Origin: Micromonospora inaquosa
Lineage (GTDB): Bacteria; Actinomycetota; Actinomycetes; Mycobacteriales; Micromonosporaceae
NCBI RefSeq assembly: GCF_003857055.1
Contig: NZ_QGSZ01000228.1
Span: 1-58,264, forward strand
Reading direction: 5' to 3'
Length of the DNA stretch: 58,264 nt
Positions 1 to 8,293 of this stretch are shown piece by piece (position 1 is the stretch's first letter; every line of letters starts with the position of its first letter). The position numbers were made by a program, and so were the translations under genes. The notes beneath the pieces are model-generated. The model did no database searches. It saw only the letters and a list, made by a program, of their open reading frames with translations, and was not told the DNA's origin.

Positions 1-272
1 CCTGCACCGCGACCGCCGCGACCACCAACGTCTGGGGCGACCGGTACAACACGTCGGTGACGGTCAGCGGCGCCAGCACATGGACGGTTGTCGTCGCCAT
101 CACCGCACCCCAGCGGATCTCCACCATCTGGAACGGCACCGCCACCTGGGACAGCAGCGGCACCGTCATGACCATGCGGTCCAACGGCAGCGGCAACACC
201 TTCGGCTTCACCACGATGACCAACGGCAACAGCAGCGCCCGCCCCCAGATCCGCTCCTGCACCTCGGGTTGA
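1..272 (+). CDS. C-terminal part of a secreted protein ending in a CBM2-like cellulose-binding domain (5' partial)
   Basis: The reading frame is open from base 3, so the gene begins upstream of the window. The visible 89 residues read like the end of a family 2 carbohydrate-binding module: a WGDRYN segment, then alternating beta-strand stretches with conserved aromatic residues (STWTV, ISTIWNGT, FGFTTM) and a closing Cys near the C-terminus that would pair with an upstream Cys. This is the usual C-terminal position of CBM2 in actinobacterial cellulases, xylanases and lytic polysaccharide monooxygenases. The catalytic domain is outside the window, so the enzyme cannot be named. Confidence 0.75.
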   Translation, partial: CTATAATTNVWGDRYNTSVTVSGASTWTVVVAITAPQRISTIWNGTATWDSSGTVMTMRSNGSGNTFGFTTMTNGNSSARPQIRSCTSG

Positions 273-356
273 CATCGCCCAGGTTGAGACGTGCGCGGTG
301 GGTGCGCCCGGCACCCACCGCGCACCTGGCGACCCGGCGCGCGGACCAGTCGCCAC

Positions 357-369
357 TAGCCTGCACTGA
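357..369 (+). promoter_or_regulatory. Leaderless-type -10 element for the amidase gene
   Basis: TAGCCT at 357-362 is followed by exactly six bases and then the ATG at 369. No Shine-Dalgarno sequence precedes the ATG. This geometry is typical of leaderless transcripts in actinobacteria and recurs at 2874, 7927, 39390 and 39432. Confidence 0.5.
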
Positions 370-1328
370 TGCGACACACCCTCATCCCCGGGGATGACAG
401 CCTGCACGGGCACTTCTCCCCCGATCTCCCGCCGGTGCTCACCATCGACCCCGGCGACACCGTCACCTATCGCACCCTGGACTGCTGGTGGTCCGCCGGC
501 CCGTACCCGGGCGGGTCGAACCGGGACCGCCCGCGGGTCGCGCAGCACCGGCCCGAGCACGGACACGCATTGATCGGTCCGGTCGCGGTCCGCGGTGCGC
601 GCGCCGGGCAGACCCTCGCGGTACGCATCGACGCGGTCGTGCCGGCCACCTGGGGCACCACAGTTGCCGGCGGCTGGCCGAGCGAGTTCAACCAGCGCTA
701 CGGCGTGCAGGAACAACCGGTGGTGCACGCCTGGACGCTGGACCCGGTGACGATGGCCGGCCGCAACCAGCATGGCCACACGGTCGCGCTGCGGCCCTTC
801 ATGGGAGTGCTCGGTATGCCACCCGCCGAGCCGGGACGGCACTCGACGATCCCGCCGCGCCCCTGGGGCGGCAATCTGGACTGCCGGGACCTCACCGCCG
901 GAAGCACCCTCCTGCTGCCGATCCCGGTGGACGGCGCGCTGTTCTCCGTCGGGGACGGGCACGCCGCACAGGGCGACGGCGAGGTCGGCGGCACCGCGAT
1001 CGAGTGTCCGATGGACGAGGTGACGTTGACCTTCGACGTGCGCGACGACTTCCCGGTCACCGGCCCGGTGGCCCGCACCCCCGACGCGTGGCTGACGCTG
1101 GGCGTCGGCGCCTCCCTCGACGACGCCACCTTCACCGCCCTGGAGTCGATGCTGACGCTGATGCAGCGGCTGCACGGCCTCAGCCGCGCGGACGCGGTGG
1201 CGCTGGCCAGCATCGCTGTCGACGTGCGGGTGACGCAGATTGTCAACCAGAGCGTCGGCGCGCACGCGGTGCTCCGCGACGACGCGCTGGGCTGGCCGGA
1301 CGCCGATTCTGTCGGAGGCCGCCGTTAG
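369..1328 (+). CDS. Acetamidase/formamidase family protein
   Basis: The 319-residue protein matches the FmdA/AmdA family in length and layout. Recognisable segments are the N-terminal HTLIPGDDSLHGHF strand, ALIGPVAVRGARAGQTLAV, the GRNQHG..VALRPFMGVLGMPPAEPG core, and GGNLDCRDL followed by FSVGDGHAAQGDGEVGGTAIE, which carries the His and Asp/Glu residues expected around the catalytic site. The family hydrolyses formamide or short amides to ammonia and the acid in the cytoplasm. It appears monocistronic: it has its own leaderless promoter, and the next gene begins 62 bases after its stop with a separate ribosome binding site. Substrate cannot be read from sequence. Confidence 0.88.
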   Translation: MRHTLIPGDDSLHGHFSPDLPPVLTIDPGDTVTYRTLDCWWSAGPYPGGSNRDRPRVAQHRPEHGHALIGPVAVRGARAGQTLAVRIDAVVPATWGTTVAGGWPSEFNQRYGVQEQPVVHAWTLDPVTMAGRNQHGHTVALRPFMGVLGMPPAEPGRHSTIPPRPWGGNLDCRDLTAGSTLLLPIPVDGALFSVGDGHAAQGDGEVGGTAIECPMDEVTLTFDVRDDFPVTGPVARTPDAWLTLGVGASLDDATFTALESMLTLMQRLHGLSRADAVALASIAVDVRVTQIVNQSVGAHAVLRDDALGWPDADSVGGRR

Positions 1329-1390
1329 CGTGTGGTCACTGTCGCCGCGCCGGCCGGATCGCGCCGCTCGCTGACCCTCGGAGGCCCCCC

Positions 1391-2809
1391 ATGTCCCAGG
1401 AGACGACCTACCTCGAACTGTCCGAAGTAGACGGTGCGCACAAGTTCTACGAGGTCATCGTCGACAATGCCACGCTGACGGTGCGCTACGGCCGGATCGG
1501 CGACCAGGGGCAGGTCAAGGCGAGCGCCTATCCGGACAACGCGCGGGCCCGGGCCGCCGCGGCGAAGAAGATCGGGGAGAAGGTCCGCAAGGGCTATGCG
1601 CCGGCGGTGCCCGGCGTCCGCCAGAAGCGCACCGTGTCGCGGCGGCAGATCGTCAGCACCCGCTCCACCGCCCGCACCGCCCCGGCGCTCTGGCGCTACG
1701 ACTCCGGTGCCCCCGCCTTCGGCATCTTCGTCGATGGGCAGCACTGCATGGTCGGCAACGAGCACGGTGTCATCACCACGCTCGACCACGACGCCCGGGT
1801 GCGCAGCCAGGTCCGCCTTCCCGACGGCGTGAAGTGCATCGTCGCCGACGACGCCTGGATCTACGCCGGCTGCGACGACGGCAACGTCTACGACCTGTCC
1901 GGCAAGGTGCCCCGGGTGGCGTACGCGATCGCCCCGGAGATCGACATCTACTGGCTCGACATTCACGACGGCGTCCTCGGCGTCTCCGACGCCGACGGCG
2001 GGATCACCGCCGTCGACCACGAGGACGAGTTCCTGTGGCGTCGCCCCGGCCGGGGGCGATCGGCCTGGATGGTGCGCTGCGACGACAACGCCATCTACCA
2101 CGGCCACTCGCAGGGCGTGACCGGCTACGAGTGGCGTACCGGCGGGGAACTGTGGCACACCACTACCGGTTCGGTGCTCTTCGGCTGGCAGGAGCACGGC
2201 AGTGTGTTCGCCGGGACGGGCAGCCGCGAGGTGGTGCGGCTGTCCAAGACGGGTCGACACGAACGCACCTACCGCTGCGACGCCCCGGTCTTCTCCTGCG
2301 CCACCGCCGAGGGCGGCCGGTACGTCTTCGCCGGTGACAGCCAGTCCTCGATCTACTGCTTCGACTCGGCGGGCACCCGGCTGTGGAAGCTCGGCACCGG
2401 CTGCGGCTCGGCGTATTCCATGCAGTACCACGACAACCGGCTCTACGTCGTCACCACCGGTGGCCAACTGGCCTGCATCGACGCGAGCGAGCCGGCGATC
2501 CGCGCCGCGCAGGCCGGGGACGTGCCGCAGGTGCGCGACATCAAGGCCCCCCGCCAGGCACCCCAGCCGGTGCAACCGACGATCGTCGAGGTGACCAGCG
2601 ACTCGGGCGCGGGCGTGGTCGTGCAGTGCCTTGACGATCGAGGGCGGTTGCGGGTTCAGGTCCTGTCCGAGGGCTTTCGGCGCGACTGGTCGGTGCAGTT
2701 CCCCAAGGGAATTCGCGAGCCGGGCGCCCGCTACCTGGTGACCGAGGTGCGCGAGTCCAGCCGCGGTGGCTACTACCGCGCGTACGGCGACATCCGCCGT
2801 CTGCGCTGA
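1391..2809 (+). CDS. WGR domain protein with beta-propeller (PQQ/WD-like) repeats
   Basis: I chose the ATG at 1391, preceded by CGGAGG, over longer in-frame openings. The 472-residue product starts with a WGR domain (about residues 5-75; the signature reads YGRIG, followed by a Lys/Ala-rich helix). Residues of about 115-375 form repeated blades of the type DGQHCMVGNEHG, IYAGCDDGNVYDLSG, ILGVSDADGGI and YVFAGDSQSSIYCFD, as in quinoprotein-type beta-propellers. The last 70 residues look like a separate beta-rich domain. WGR domains bind nucleic-acid ends or act as protein interaction modules in PARPs and in bacterial proteins. No catalytic PARP domain is present. It ends 64 bases upstream of the nuclease/ATPase cassette and may be functionally linked, but the cassette has its own promoter. 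Confidence 0.8.
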   Translation: MSQETTYLELSEVDGAHKFYEVIVDNATLTVRYGRIGDQGQVKASAYPDNARARAAAAKKIGEKVRKGYAPAVPGVRQKRTVSRRQIVSTRSTARTAPALWRYDSGAPAFGIFVDGQHCMVGNEHGVITTLDHDARVRSQVRLPDGVKCIVADDAWIYAGCDDGNVYDLSGKVPRVAYAIAPEIDIYWLDIHDGVLGVSDADGGITAVDHEDEFLWRRPGRGRSAWMVRCDDNAIYHGHSQGVTGYEWRTGGELWHTTTGSVLFGWQEHGSVFAGTGSREVVRLSKTGRHERTYRCDAPVFSCATAEGGRYVFAGDSQSSIYCFDSAGTRLWKLGTGCGSAYSMQYHDNRLYVVTTGGQLACIDASEPAIRAAQAGDVPQVRDIKAPRQAPQPVQPTIVEVTSDSGAGVVVQCLDDRGRLRVQVLSEGFRRDWSVQFPKGIREPGARYLVTEVRESSRGGYYRAYGDIRRLR

Positions 2810-2861
2810 CGGCGGGCACACCGCCTCGCACCGAGGGGCCCGGCCGCGCCGGCCCGTGTCG

Positions 2862-2874
2862 TAGGGTGCCGGCA
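2862..2874 (+). promoter_or_regulatory. Leaderless-type -10 element for the nuclease/ATPase cassette
   Basis: TAGGGT at 2862-2867 is followed by six bases (GCCGGC) and the ATG at 2874, with no clear ribosome binding site. It suggests that the three-gene cassette is transcribed from its own promoter, separately from the WGR gene. Confidence 0.5.
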
Positions 2875-3977
2875 TGGCGCACCCCGTCCGGGCCAACGGC
2901 GACGCCAACGGGGCCTGGTGGGCCGTCCCGCCGACCCGGCAGGTGAGTCACCTGCCGGGCGTCGACCCGGAGCTGCTGCGGGTGGCACTCGACCCGCTGC
3001 CACCGGCCGCGCCCGCGATCCTGCACTACCGGCCCACGCTGGTAGGTCCCCTCAGTGACCTCGTGGAGGCGCTGCTCGACCAACTCGACACCGCAGCCCT
3101 CGCGATGTTCCCCCGCTGGCTGACGGGGGCCGACCGCTTCGACAGCGATGGCACGCTCGGCGTGGCGGCGGTACGGGCCCTCGCGGCCCGTACCGCCGCC
3201 CGTTCCCGGCACTTCGGCCCGTTCCTGGCCGACCTCGCCGAGCGAGGGCTGCGCGGCCCACGCCGCCCCGGCGGCCGGTCCCGCTTCGCCCCAGGGGTAC
3301 GCGCCGCCGGGCTCGCCCGGGTGATCGCCGAGGCGTATGACCGGGAGAACTGCGTACTCGTCGTGGCCCTGCCCGACCTGGGGGTAGACGCCGAGCGGAC
3401 GCTGGTGGCCGCCGCCGAGTGGCTGGTGCGGCACGGCGGCTTCACAGTGTGGTTGGCCGGCGGGCCGCTGTGCCACGCCGACCGGGTGCGCTCGGTACCG
3501 GTGCTGCTCCCCACCCGGTTCGCCGGGCTGGCCAGCACGATCGAACAGGCTCCGGCCACCGCCGCCGAGCCGGGGGCGACGGTGTTGGCCTGGCCGCCGC
3601 TCGCTGGCGTGCCGCGCGGCGACAGCGCCGCCGAGCAGGCCTTGGAACGCGCGCTCGCGCCGCACGACTGGGCGCGCGGCCGGCTGTGGAACCAGACCTA
3701 CGAGTGGCACGTGCTGGGTACGGCGTACCGTCTGGATCTGTTTTGGCCCACGGAGGGTCTTGCGGTCGAGGTGGACGGCCCGGAGCATCGTGGGCGAATC
3801 GCTTTCGCCAACGATCGGCGGAGAGACGTGCAGCTGCAACTCCTCGGGCTGGACGTGCTCCGCTTCACCAACGAGCAGGTGCTCACCGACGCGCCGGCGG
3901 TGGTCGACGGAATCCGTCGGCTGCTGGCCCGGCGACGCGCGGTCGGCACGCACCCCCACGGAGATGAGACATCATGA
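2874..3977 (+). CDS. DUF559-type PD-(D/E)XK endonuclease-like protein
   Basis: The protein has 367 residues. Residues 260-355 carry a DUF559 (Vsr/MTC-like) nuclease fold: YRLDLFWP with Asp288, LAVEVDGPEH with Glu299 and Asp301, a basic NDRRRD helix and the closing strand VLRFTNEQV. Asp288 and Glu299-X-Asp301 fit the D...ExK/D metal site of that superfamily. The first 250 residues are not recognised; they contain a RecA-like alternation of hydrophobic strands (VLVVALPDLGV, GGFTVWLAG) but no Walker A motif. The stop overlaps the next start by ATGA (3974-3977), which points to translational coupling with the winged-helix and ATPase genes. Role is inferred: the nuclease component of a DNA-processing or defence cassette. 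No substrate evidence is visible. Confidence 0.75.
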   Translation: MAHPVRANGDANGAWWAVPPTRQVSHLPGVDPELLRVALDPLPPAAPAILHYRPTLVGPLSDLVEALLDQLDTAALAMFPRWLTGADRFDSDGTLGVAAVRALAARTAARSRHFGPFLADLAERGLRGPRRPGGRSRFAPGVRAAGLARVIAEAYDRENCVLVVALPDLGVDAERTLVAAAEWLVRHGGFTVWLAGGPLCHADRVRSVPVLLPTRFAGLASTIEQAPATAAEPGATVLAWPPLAGVPRGDSAAEQALERALAPHDWARGRLWNQTYEWHVLGTAYRLDLFWPTEGLAVEVDGPEHRGRIAFANDRRRDVQLQLLGLDVLRFTNEQVLTDAPAVVDGIRRLLARRRAVGTHPHGDETS

Positions 3978-4672
3978 CGAGCCCGGCGGACGTCCCGCAC
4001 CTGACGCCGAACCAGATCAACGCCCTCGTGGTGCTGATGGTCGAGGCACGCCGACTCACCAACGTCGAGCTGAAAGAGCTGGCCGGTTTCACGCTGACCG
4101 GCAAGGACAACACGAAGCTCGTCGACCTGGGTCTGGTGGACACCGACCGGACGCACCGGCCGTTCGCCCACGAGCTGACCGATGAGGGCTGGCGGGTGGC
4201 ACGTCAGCTGCACGCCACCGCACCGCCGAAGCAGGGCGGCTCGACCACTCGGTCGCTGTTCGTCGTCCTGTCCAACCTGCACCGTTCGCTGGACCGGCTG
4301 CGGGTCAGCCACGGCGACTTCTTCAAGCAGACCGGGGCGACGGCGCCGGCGGTCAGCGAGCCTCGGCACGAAGCACCGGCACCCGCAGCGGCGGCACCCG
4401 TGTCCGCGGCGCAGGTGGAGGCGCTGGTGCGTTCGGCGTACCGGGATCTGGCCACCGCGCCGGGCGCCTGGGTCGGCCTCGCCGACGTCCGGGACCGGCT
4501 GGCCGACACCGACCGGGCCGCCCTGGACGCGGCGTTGCGGACGATGGTCGGTCGGGAGGACGTCCGGATCATCCCGGTGGCGAACACCAAGTCGCTGACC
4601 GCACGGGACCGGGCCGCGGCCGTCCGCATCGGGAACGAGGACAACCACGCCCTGGCGATCGGCCCGGCATGA
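3974..4672 (+). CDS. Winged-helix (HTH) domain protein of the nuclease/ATPase cassette
   Basis: The 232-residue protein starts in the ATGA overlap with the nuclease gene and ends in an ATGA overlap with the ATPase gene. Residues of about 8-75 resemble a MarR-like winged helix: NQINALVVLMVEARRLTNVELKELAGF as the first helices, then a GKDNTKLVDLGLVD recognition segment and FAHELTDEGWRVARQL. A second helical part (about 88-105, LFVVLSNLHRSLDRLRVS) and an Ala/Pro linker lead to a C-terminal alpha/beta segment (about 135-215) that looks like another small winged-helix unit (LVRSAYRDLA...VGLADVRDRLADTDRAALDAALRTMV). It could be a DNA-binding adaptor or a regulator of the cassette. No family name is recognised. 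Confidence 0.65.
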   Translation: MTSPADVPHLTPNQINALVVLMVEARRLTNVELKELAGFTLTGKDNTKLVDLGLVDTDRTHRPFAHELTDEGWRVARQLHATAPPKQGGSTTRSLFVVLSNLHRSLDRLRVSHGDFFKQTGATAPAVSEPRHEAPAPAAAAPVSAAQVEALVRSAYRDLATAPGAWVGLADVRDRLADTDRAALDAALRTMVGREDVRIIPVANTKSLTARDRAAAVRIGNEDNHALAIGPA

Positions 4673-7600
4673 TCTCCGACGACCAGCGGGCCGCGCTGGA
4701 AGCGGTGAGTCTCAACCCGGCGGTCACCCCGGACGACGTCTGGCGACCCAGCCCGCACAACGTGCCGGAGCTGCACGAGAAGGTGGCCGCGGAGATCCTG
4801 CGCGGGGTGGCGCGGGCCCGCACCGACGACACGAGCATGCCGCTCGGCGTGGCCATGCAGGGCCGCGCGGGCGCCGGCAAGACGCACCTGCTCGGGGCGG
4901 TCCGCGAACGGATCCAGCGCGAGGGCGGCTACTTCTTCCTGGTCGACATGGTCAGTGGCAAGACGTTCTGGGAGAGCGTGGCCCTGGCTCTGGTCGAGGG
5001 GATGGGCCGCGCCCACGTCGGCTGGGGCACCCAACTGAAGACCTTTCTGCGTCGACTCACCCCGCAGCTCGGCCTGCCGGTGGAGGTCCGCGACGCGATC
5101 GCCGGTGCCCAACCGGTGACCCGTGCCCAACTCGACACCTTCATCCGGGCGCTGCGCGAGCGCGACCGGGAGGTCGGACGGGACGCCCAGGACACCGCAC
5201 GGGCGCTCGTCCTGCACGGTGCCATCGACTTCGAGGCACAGGATGTCGGCTACGCCCACCTGATCTCCGAACCGGGTGACCCGGCGGCGCGGGCACAGTG
5301 GGGGTTGAGCGCCGCGATCCGTACTCCGCAGCAGGTCGTGCAGGACATCTCCCGGCTGATGGCGCTGACCCTGGACCCCACGGTCATCGCCGTGGACCAG
5401 CTCGACACGCTGTTCGCCCAGACCAGCACGTCACTGCTCAACCACCATCAGGGGCTGGAGGACGGCCAGGCCAAGGTGCTCGGCCCGATCGCCGACGGCC
5501 TGCTCAAGCTCCGCGACATCACCCGCCGCACGCTGGTCGTGGTCTCGTGCCTGCCCGACACCTGGGTGCTGCTGACCCGCACCGCGCCCACCCCGGTCGG
5601 CGACCGCTTCCGTACGGCGACCCTGCCGGACCGGATCCCCACCCCGGAGATCGGGCAGGCCATCGTGGCGAAGCGTCTCGCCGCCGCGTTCGCCGGTCCG
5701 CGCTTCGAGCCGCCACATCCCACCTGGCCGATCGCATCCGCCGCCTTCGCCGACGCACCCACCCTCACACCACGCGCCCTGCTGCGCCGGGTGGACCGCC
5801 ACATCGCCTGGTGCCGCGACCGCGACGAGGTGGTCGAGCTCGACCGGCTCATCGACGGCGCCGACTCGACGCCGACGGTGAGCGCCGTCCGTGGCGGTAC
5901 CGGTGACCCGACGACCGACGAGCGACGCCTGCACGAGTTGGACGCGCGGTTCGCCGAGCTGGTCGAGGCCGCGGACGTGTCGGCCGCCGTCGACCCGGCG
6001 GGCGAGGACGAACACCTGCCGCCGCTGCTCGCCGCCGGCCTGGCCGCCTGGATCGCCGAGCAGTCACCGACCGGCGCCACCTACAAGTACGACCCGCCGC
6101 CCGGGCGCAAGCCCGCGCTGCACGGGCGGCTGATCGAGGTGCTCGACGAGGCCACCGAGAACGAGGCGCACTGGTGCTTCCGGGCCATCGCGCACCCCAA
6201 CGCCATCGCCGTCACCGCCCGGGTCAAGGCCGCGTGCACGCTGGCCGGACTGGACCGGGACCTGCCACAACGGCGGTTGATCCTGCTGCGTAACGGTCCG
6301 TGGCCGACCGGGAAGCGTACGACCGAGGTGTTGAACGGGTTCGACGCGGCCGGCGGCCTGCGGTGCGCCGTGCCGGAGGCGGACCTGCGGGTCTTCGCGG
6401 CGCTGCGGGTGATGGCGGCCGAGCCGTCCACGGCCCTGCAGGAGTGGCTGGTGGCCCGTCGCCCGGCCAGCGGCACCGAACTGTTCCGCACGGTCCTGCC
6501 CGGTCCGGACGGGACGCGCGGCGGTGCCCCGCCGACGACGCCCGACGACGGCGAGCCACCGTCGCCCGACAGCGGTCCCGACCCCACGAACGTGCCGGTC
6601 GCCGACGTGGCAGGTGGTCCGTCGACCGGTGCGGCGCCCGCGCCCGTACCCGCCGACCCGGTCGACCTCGCGGTCGATGCCAGCGGTCGGCCCGTCGGGC
6701 TGGGGCGGACCGTCGACGGGGGCCACCCGTTCACTGTGCCGCTGGAGTCGCTGCGCCGGCACGCCGTCGTGTTCGCCGGGTCCGGCTCGGGCAAGACCGT
6801 GCTCATCCGTCGCCTGGTCGAGGAGTGCGCCCGCGAGGGTGTCTCCGCGATCGTGCTCGACCCCAACAACGACCTCGCCCGGCTCGGCGACGCGTGGCCC
6901 GACCCACCGGGCGGGTGGGGCCCCGGCGACGCCGACCGGGCCGCCGACTATCTCGCACACACCGAGGTGGTGGTCTGGACGCCCCGGGTCAGCGCCGGTC
7001 GGCCGCTGAGCTTCCAACCGCTGCCCGACTTCACCTCCCTGCGGGACTGGCCGGACGAGTTCGACCAGGCCGTCCGCTCCGCCGTGGAGGCCCTCGCGCC
7101 CCGGGCCGGCGTGGACCGTTCGAGCCGGCTCGCCCAGCAGGGCAAGGCCGTCCTCACCGAGGCCCTCCAGGCGTACGCGCGAAGCGGGATGGTGGGCCTG
7201 CCCGGCTTCACCGAGTTCCTCAGCGACCTGCCCGAGGGGGTCAGTCGGCTGGCCCGCGCCGGGAAGCTCGCCGAGGAGTTGGCCGAGGCGCTCAAGGCGG
7301 CGATGGTCACCGATCCGCTCTTCGGCGGCGTCGGTGCGCCGGCCGACCCGGGGCTGTTGCTGACGCCGTCGGCGGGGCGGCGGGCCCGGGTGTCGGTGAT
7401 CAGCTTCGTCGGCCTCACCTCCGACCAGGAGCGGCAGAGCTTCGTCAACCAGTTGCAGATGGCGCTCTTCGCGTGGATCAAGCGGCATCCCGCCGGTGAC
7501 CGACCGCTGGGTGGGCTGTTCGTGATGGACGAGGCACAGACGCTCGCGCCTTCGACCGGCACCACGGCCTGCACCGCCAGCTCGATCGCGCTGGCCGCGC

Positions 7601-7917
7601 AGGCCCGCAAGTACGGTCTCGGGCTGGTCTTCGCCACCCAGGCGCCCAAGGGTCTGCACAACCAGATCTCCGGCAACGCGACGACGCAGTTCTTCGGGCT
7701 GCTCAACGCGCCGGCGCAGATCGACGCGGCCCGGCAACTCGCCGAGGCCAAGGGCGGCCGGCTGCCGGACATCGGCCTGCTCAACAGCGGTGAGTTCTAC
7801 GCCGCCGGGGAGGGATTCTCGTTCGTCAAGGTCCGCACCCCGCTGTGCCTGACCCACCACCCGAAGGCGCCGTTGACCCCGGAGGAGGTCGTCGCGCGTG
7901 CCCGCCCGGCTGGGTAG
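4669..7917 (+). CDS. Double-ATPase protein: N-terminal AAA/STAND-like NTPase fused to C-terminal HerA/DUF87-like translocase
   Basis: The 1082-residue product has two P-loop modules. The first has Walker A GRAGAGKT at residues 65-72 and Walker B TVIAVDQLD at about 238-246. The second has Walker A GSGSGKT at 704-710, Walker B GLFVMDEAQ at 949-957, and then the segment ARKYGLGLVFATQAPKGL followed by the sensor-like ISGNATTQFFG, all characteristic of HerA/VirB4/FtsK-type DNA pumps. A proline-rich linker (about 617-668) separates the modules. The start codon overlaps the winged-helix stop (ATGA). HerA-type pumps in bacteria usually pair with a nuclease (NurA) or a defence effector (Sir2, DUF4297); here the partner would be the DUF559 protein. 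The N-terminal AAA fusion is unusual for HerA. Function as defence or DNA repair is inference. Confidence 0.8.
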   Translation: MISDDQRAALEAVSLNPAVTPDDVWRPSPHNVPELHEKVAAEILRGVARARTDDTSMPLGVAMQGRAGAGKTHLLGAVRERIQREGGYFFLVDMVSGKTFWESVALALVEGMGRAHVGWGTQLKTFLRRLTPQLGLPVEVRDAIAGAQPVTRAQLDTFIRALRERDREVGRDAQDTARALVLHGAIDFEAQDVGYAHLISEPGDPAARAQWGLSAAIRTPQQVVQDISRLMALTLDPTVIAVDQLDTLFAQTSTSLLNHHQGLEDGQAKVLGPIADGLLKLRDITRRTLVVVSCLPDTWVLLTRTAPTPVGDRFRTATLPDRIPTPEIGQAIVAKRLAAAFAGPRFEPPHPTWPIASAAFADAPTLTPRALLRRVDRHIAWCRDRDEVVELDRLIDGADSTPTVSAVRGGTGDPTTDERRLHELDARFAELVEAADVSAAVDPAGEDEHLPPLLAAGLAAWIAEQSPTGATYKYDPPPGRKPALHGRLIEVLDEATENEAHWCFRAIAHPNAIAVTARVKAACTLAGLDRDLPQRRLILLRNGPWPTGKRTTEVLNGFDAAGGLRCAVPEADLRVFAALRVMAAEPSTALQEWLVARRPASGTELFRTVLPGPDGTRGGAPPTTPDDGEPPSPDSGPDPTNVPVADVAGGPSTGAAPAPVPADPVDLAVDASGRPVGLGRTVDGGHPFTVPLESLRRHAVVFAGSGSGKTVLIRRLVEECAREGVSAIVLDPNNDLARLGDAWPDPPGGWGPGDADRAADYLAHTEVVVWTPRVSAGRPLSFQPLPDFTSLRDWPDEFDQAVRSAVEALAPRAGVDRSSRLAQQGKAVLTEALQAYARSGMVGLPGFTEFLSDLPEGVSRLARAGKLAEELAEALKAAMVTDPLFGGVGAPADPGLLLTPSAGRRARVSVISFVGLTSDQERQSFVNQLQMALFAWIKRHPAGDRPLGGLFVMDEAQTLAPSTGTTACTASSIALAAQARKYGLGLVFATQAPKGLHNQISGNATTQFFGLLNAPAQIDAARQLAEAKGGRLPDIGLLNSGEFYAAGEGFSFVKVRTPLCLTHHPKAPLTPEEVVARARPAG

Positions 7918-7927
7918 CCTGGGCCCA
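7915..7927 (+). promoter_or_regulatory. Leaderless-type -10 element for the ABM monooxygenase gene
   Basis: TAGCCT at 7915-7920, overlapping the ATPase stop codon, lies six bases before the ATG at 7927. The monooxygenase gene can therefore be transcribed on its own although it begins only nine bases after the cassette ends. Confidence 0.45.
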
Positions 7928-8259
7928 TGATCTTCATAACCGCCAAGTTCCGGGTCCTCGCCGAACACGCCGACCGGTGGCCGCAGATCGCCGCCGAGTT
8001 CACCGAGGCGACCCGGGCGGAGCCGGGCTGCCTGTGGTTCGACTGGTCCCGCAGCGTGGACGACCCTACCGAGTACGTGCTGGTCGAGGCGTTCCGCGAC
8101 GACCAGGCCGGTGCGGCCCACGTGCAGTCCGCCCACTTCCGCGCGGCCCAGGAGACCCTGCCGCCGCACCTGGCCGAGACGCCGCGCATCGTCAACGTCA
8201 CGGTGCCGCAGGAGGACTGGTCGCTGCTCGGCGAGATGGCCGTCCCCGAGGGCCGCTGA
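7927..8259 (+). CDS. Putative quinol/antibiotic-biosynthesis-type monooxygenase (ABM domain, YgiN-like)
   Basis: The 110-residue single-domain protein has the ABM dimeric alpha/beta-barrel pattern: an initial strand (IFITAKFRVL), a helix, ATRAEPGCLWFDWSRSVDDPTEYVLVEAFRD, then AHVQSAHFRAAQETLP. The central EPGCLWFDW and the HxQSxHF segment are the family hallmarks. Members are cofactor-free oxygenases of quinols or polyketide aromatics, or small detoxification proteins. It is convergent with the pyridoxal kinase gene. Its location behind the nuclease/ATPase cassette is probably coincidental. Confidence 0.85.
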   Translation: MIFITAKFRVLAEHADRWPQIAAEFTEATRAEPGCLWFDWSRSVDDPTEYVLVEAFRDDQAGAAHVQSAHFRAAQETLPPHLAETPRIVNVTVPQEDWSLLGEMAVPEGR

Positions 8260-8293
8260 CCGCCGCCGCCGACCCGTGCGGCGCGACCCGCCG

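Noticed and set aside
1325..2908. Long minus-strand open frame (527 codons) over the WGR gene
   Set aside because: It is antisense to a gene with clear WGR and propeller motifs, and its translation shows only low-complexity Gly/Val/Arg/Asp composition typical of high-GC shadow frames.
6064..8169. Long minus-strand open frame (701 codons) over the HerA-like ATPase gene
   Set aside because: Antisense to two well-supported P-loop motifs and with repetitive Arg/Gly-rich translation.
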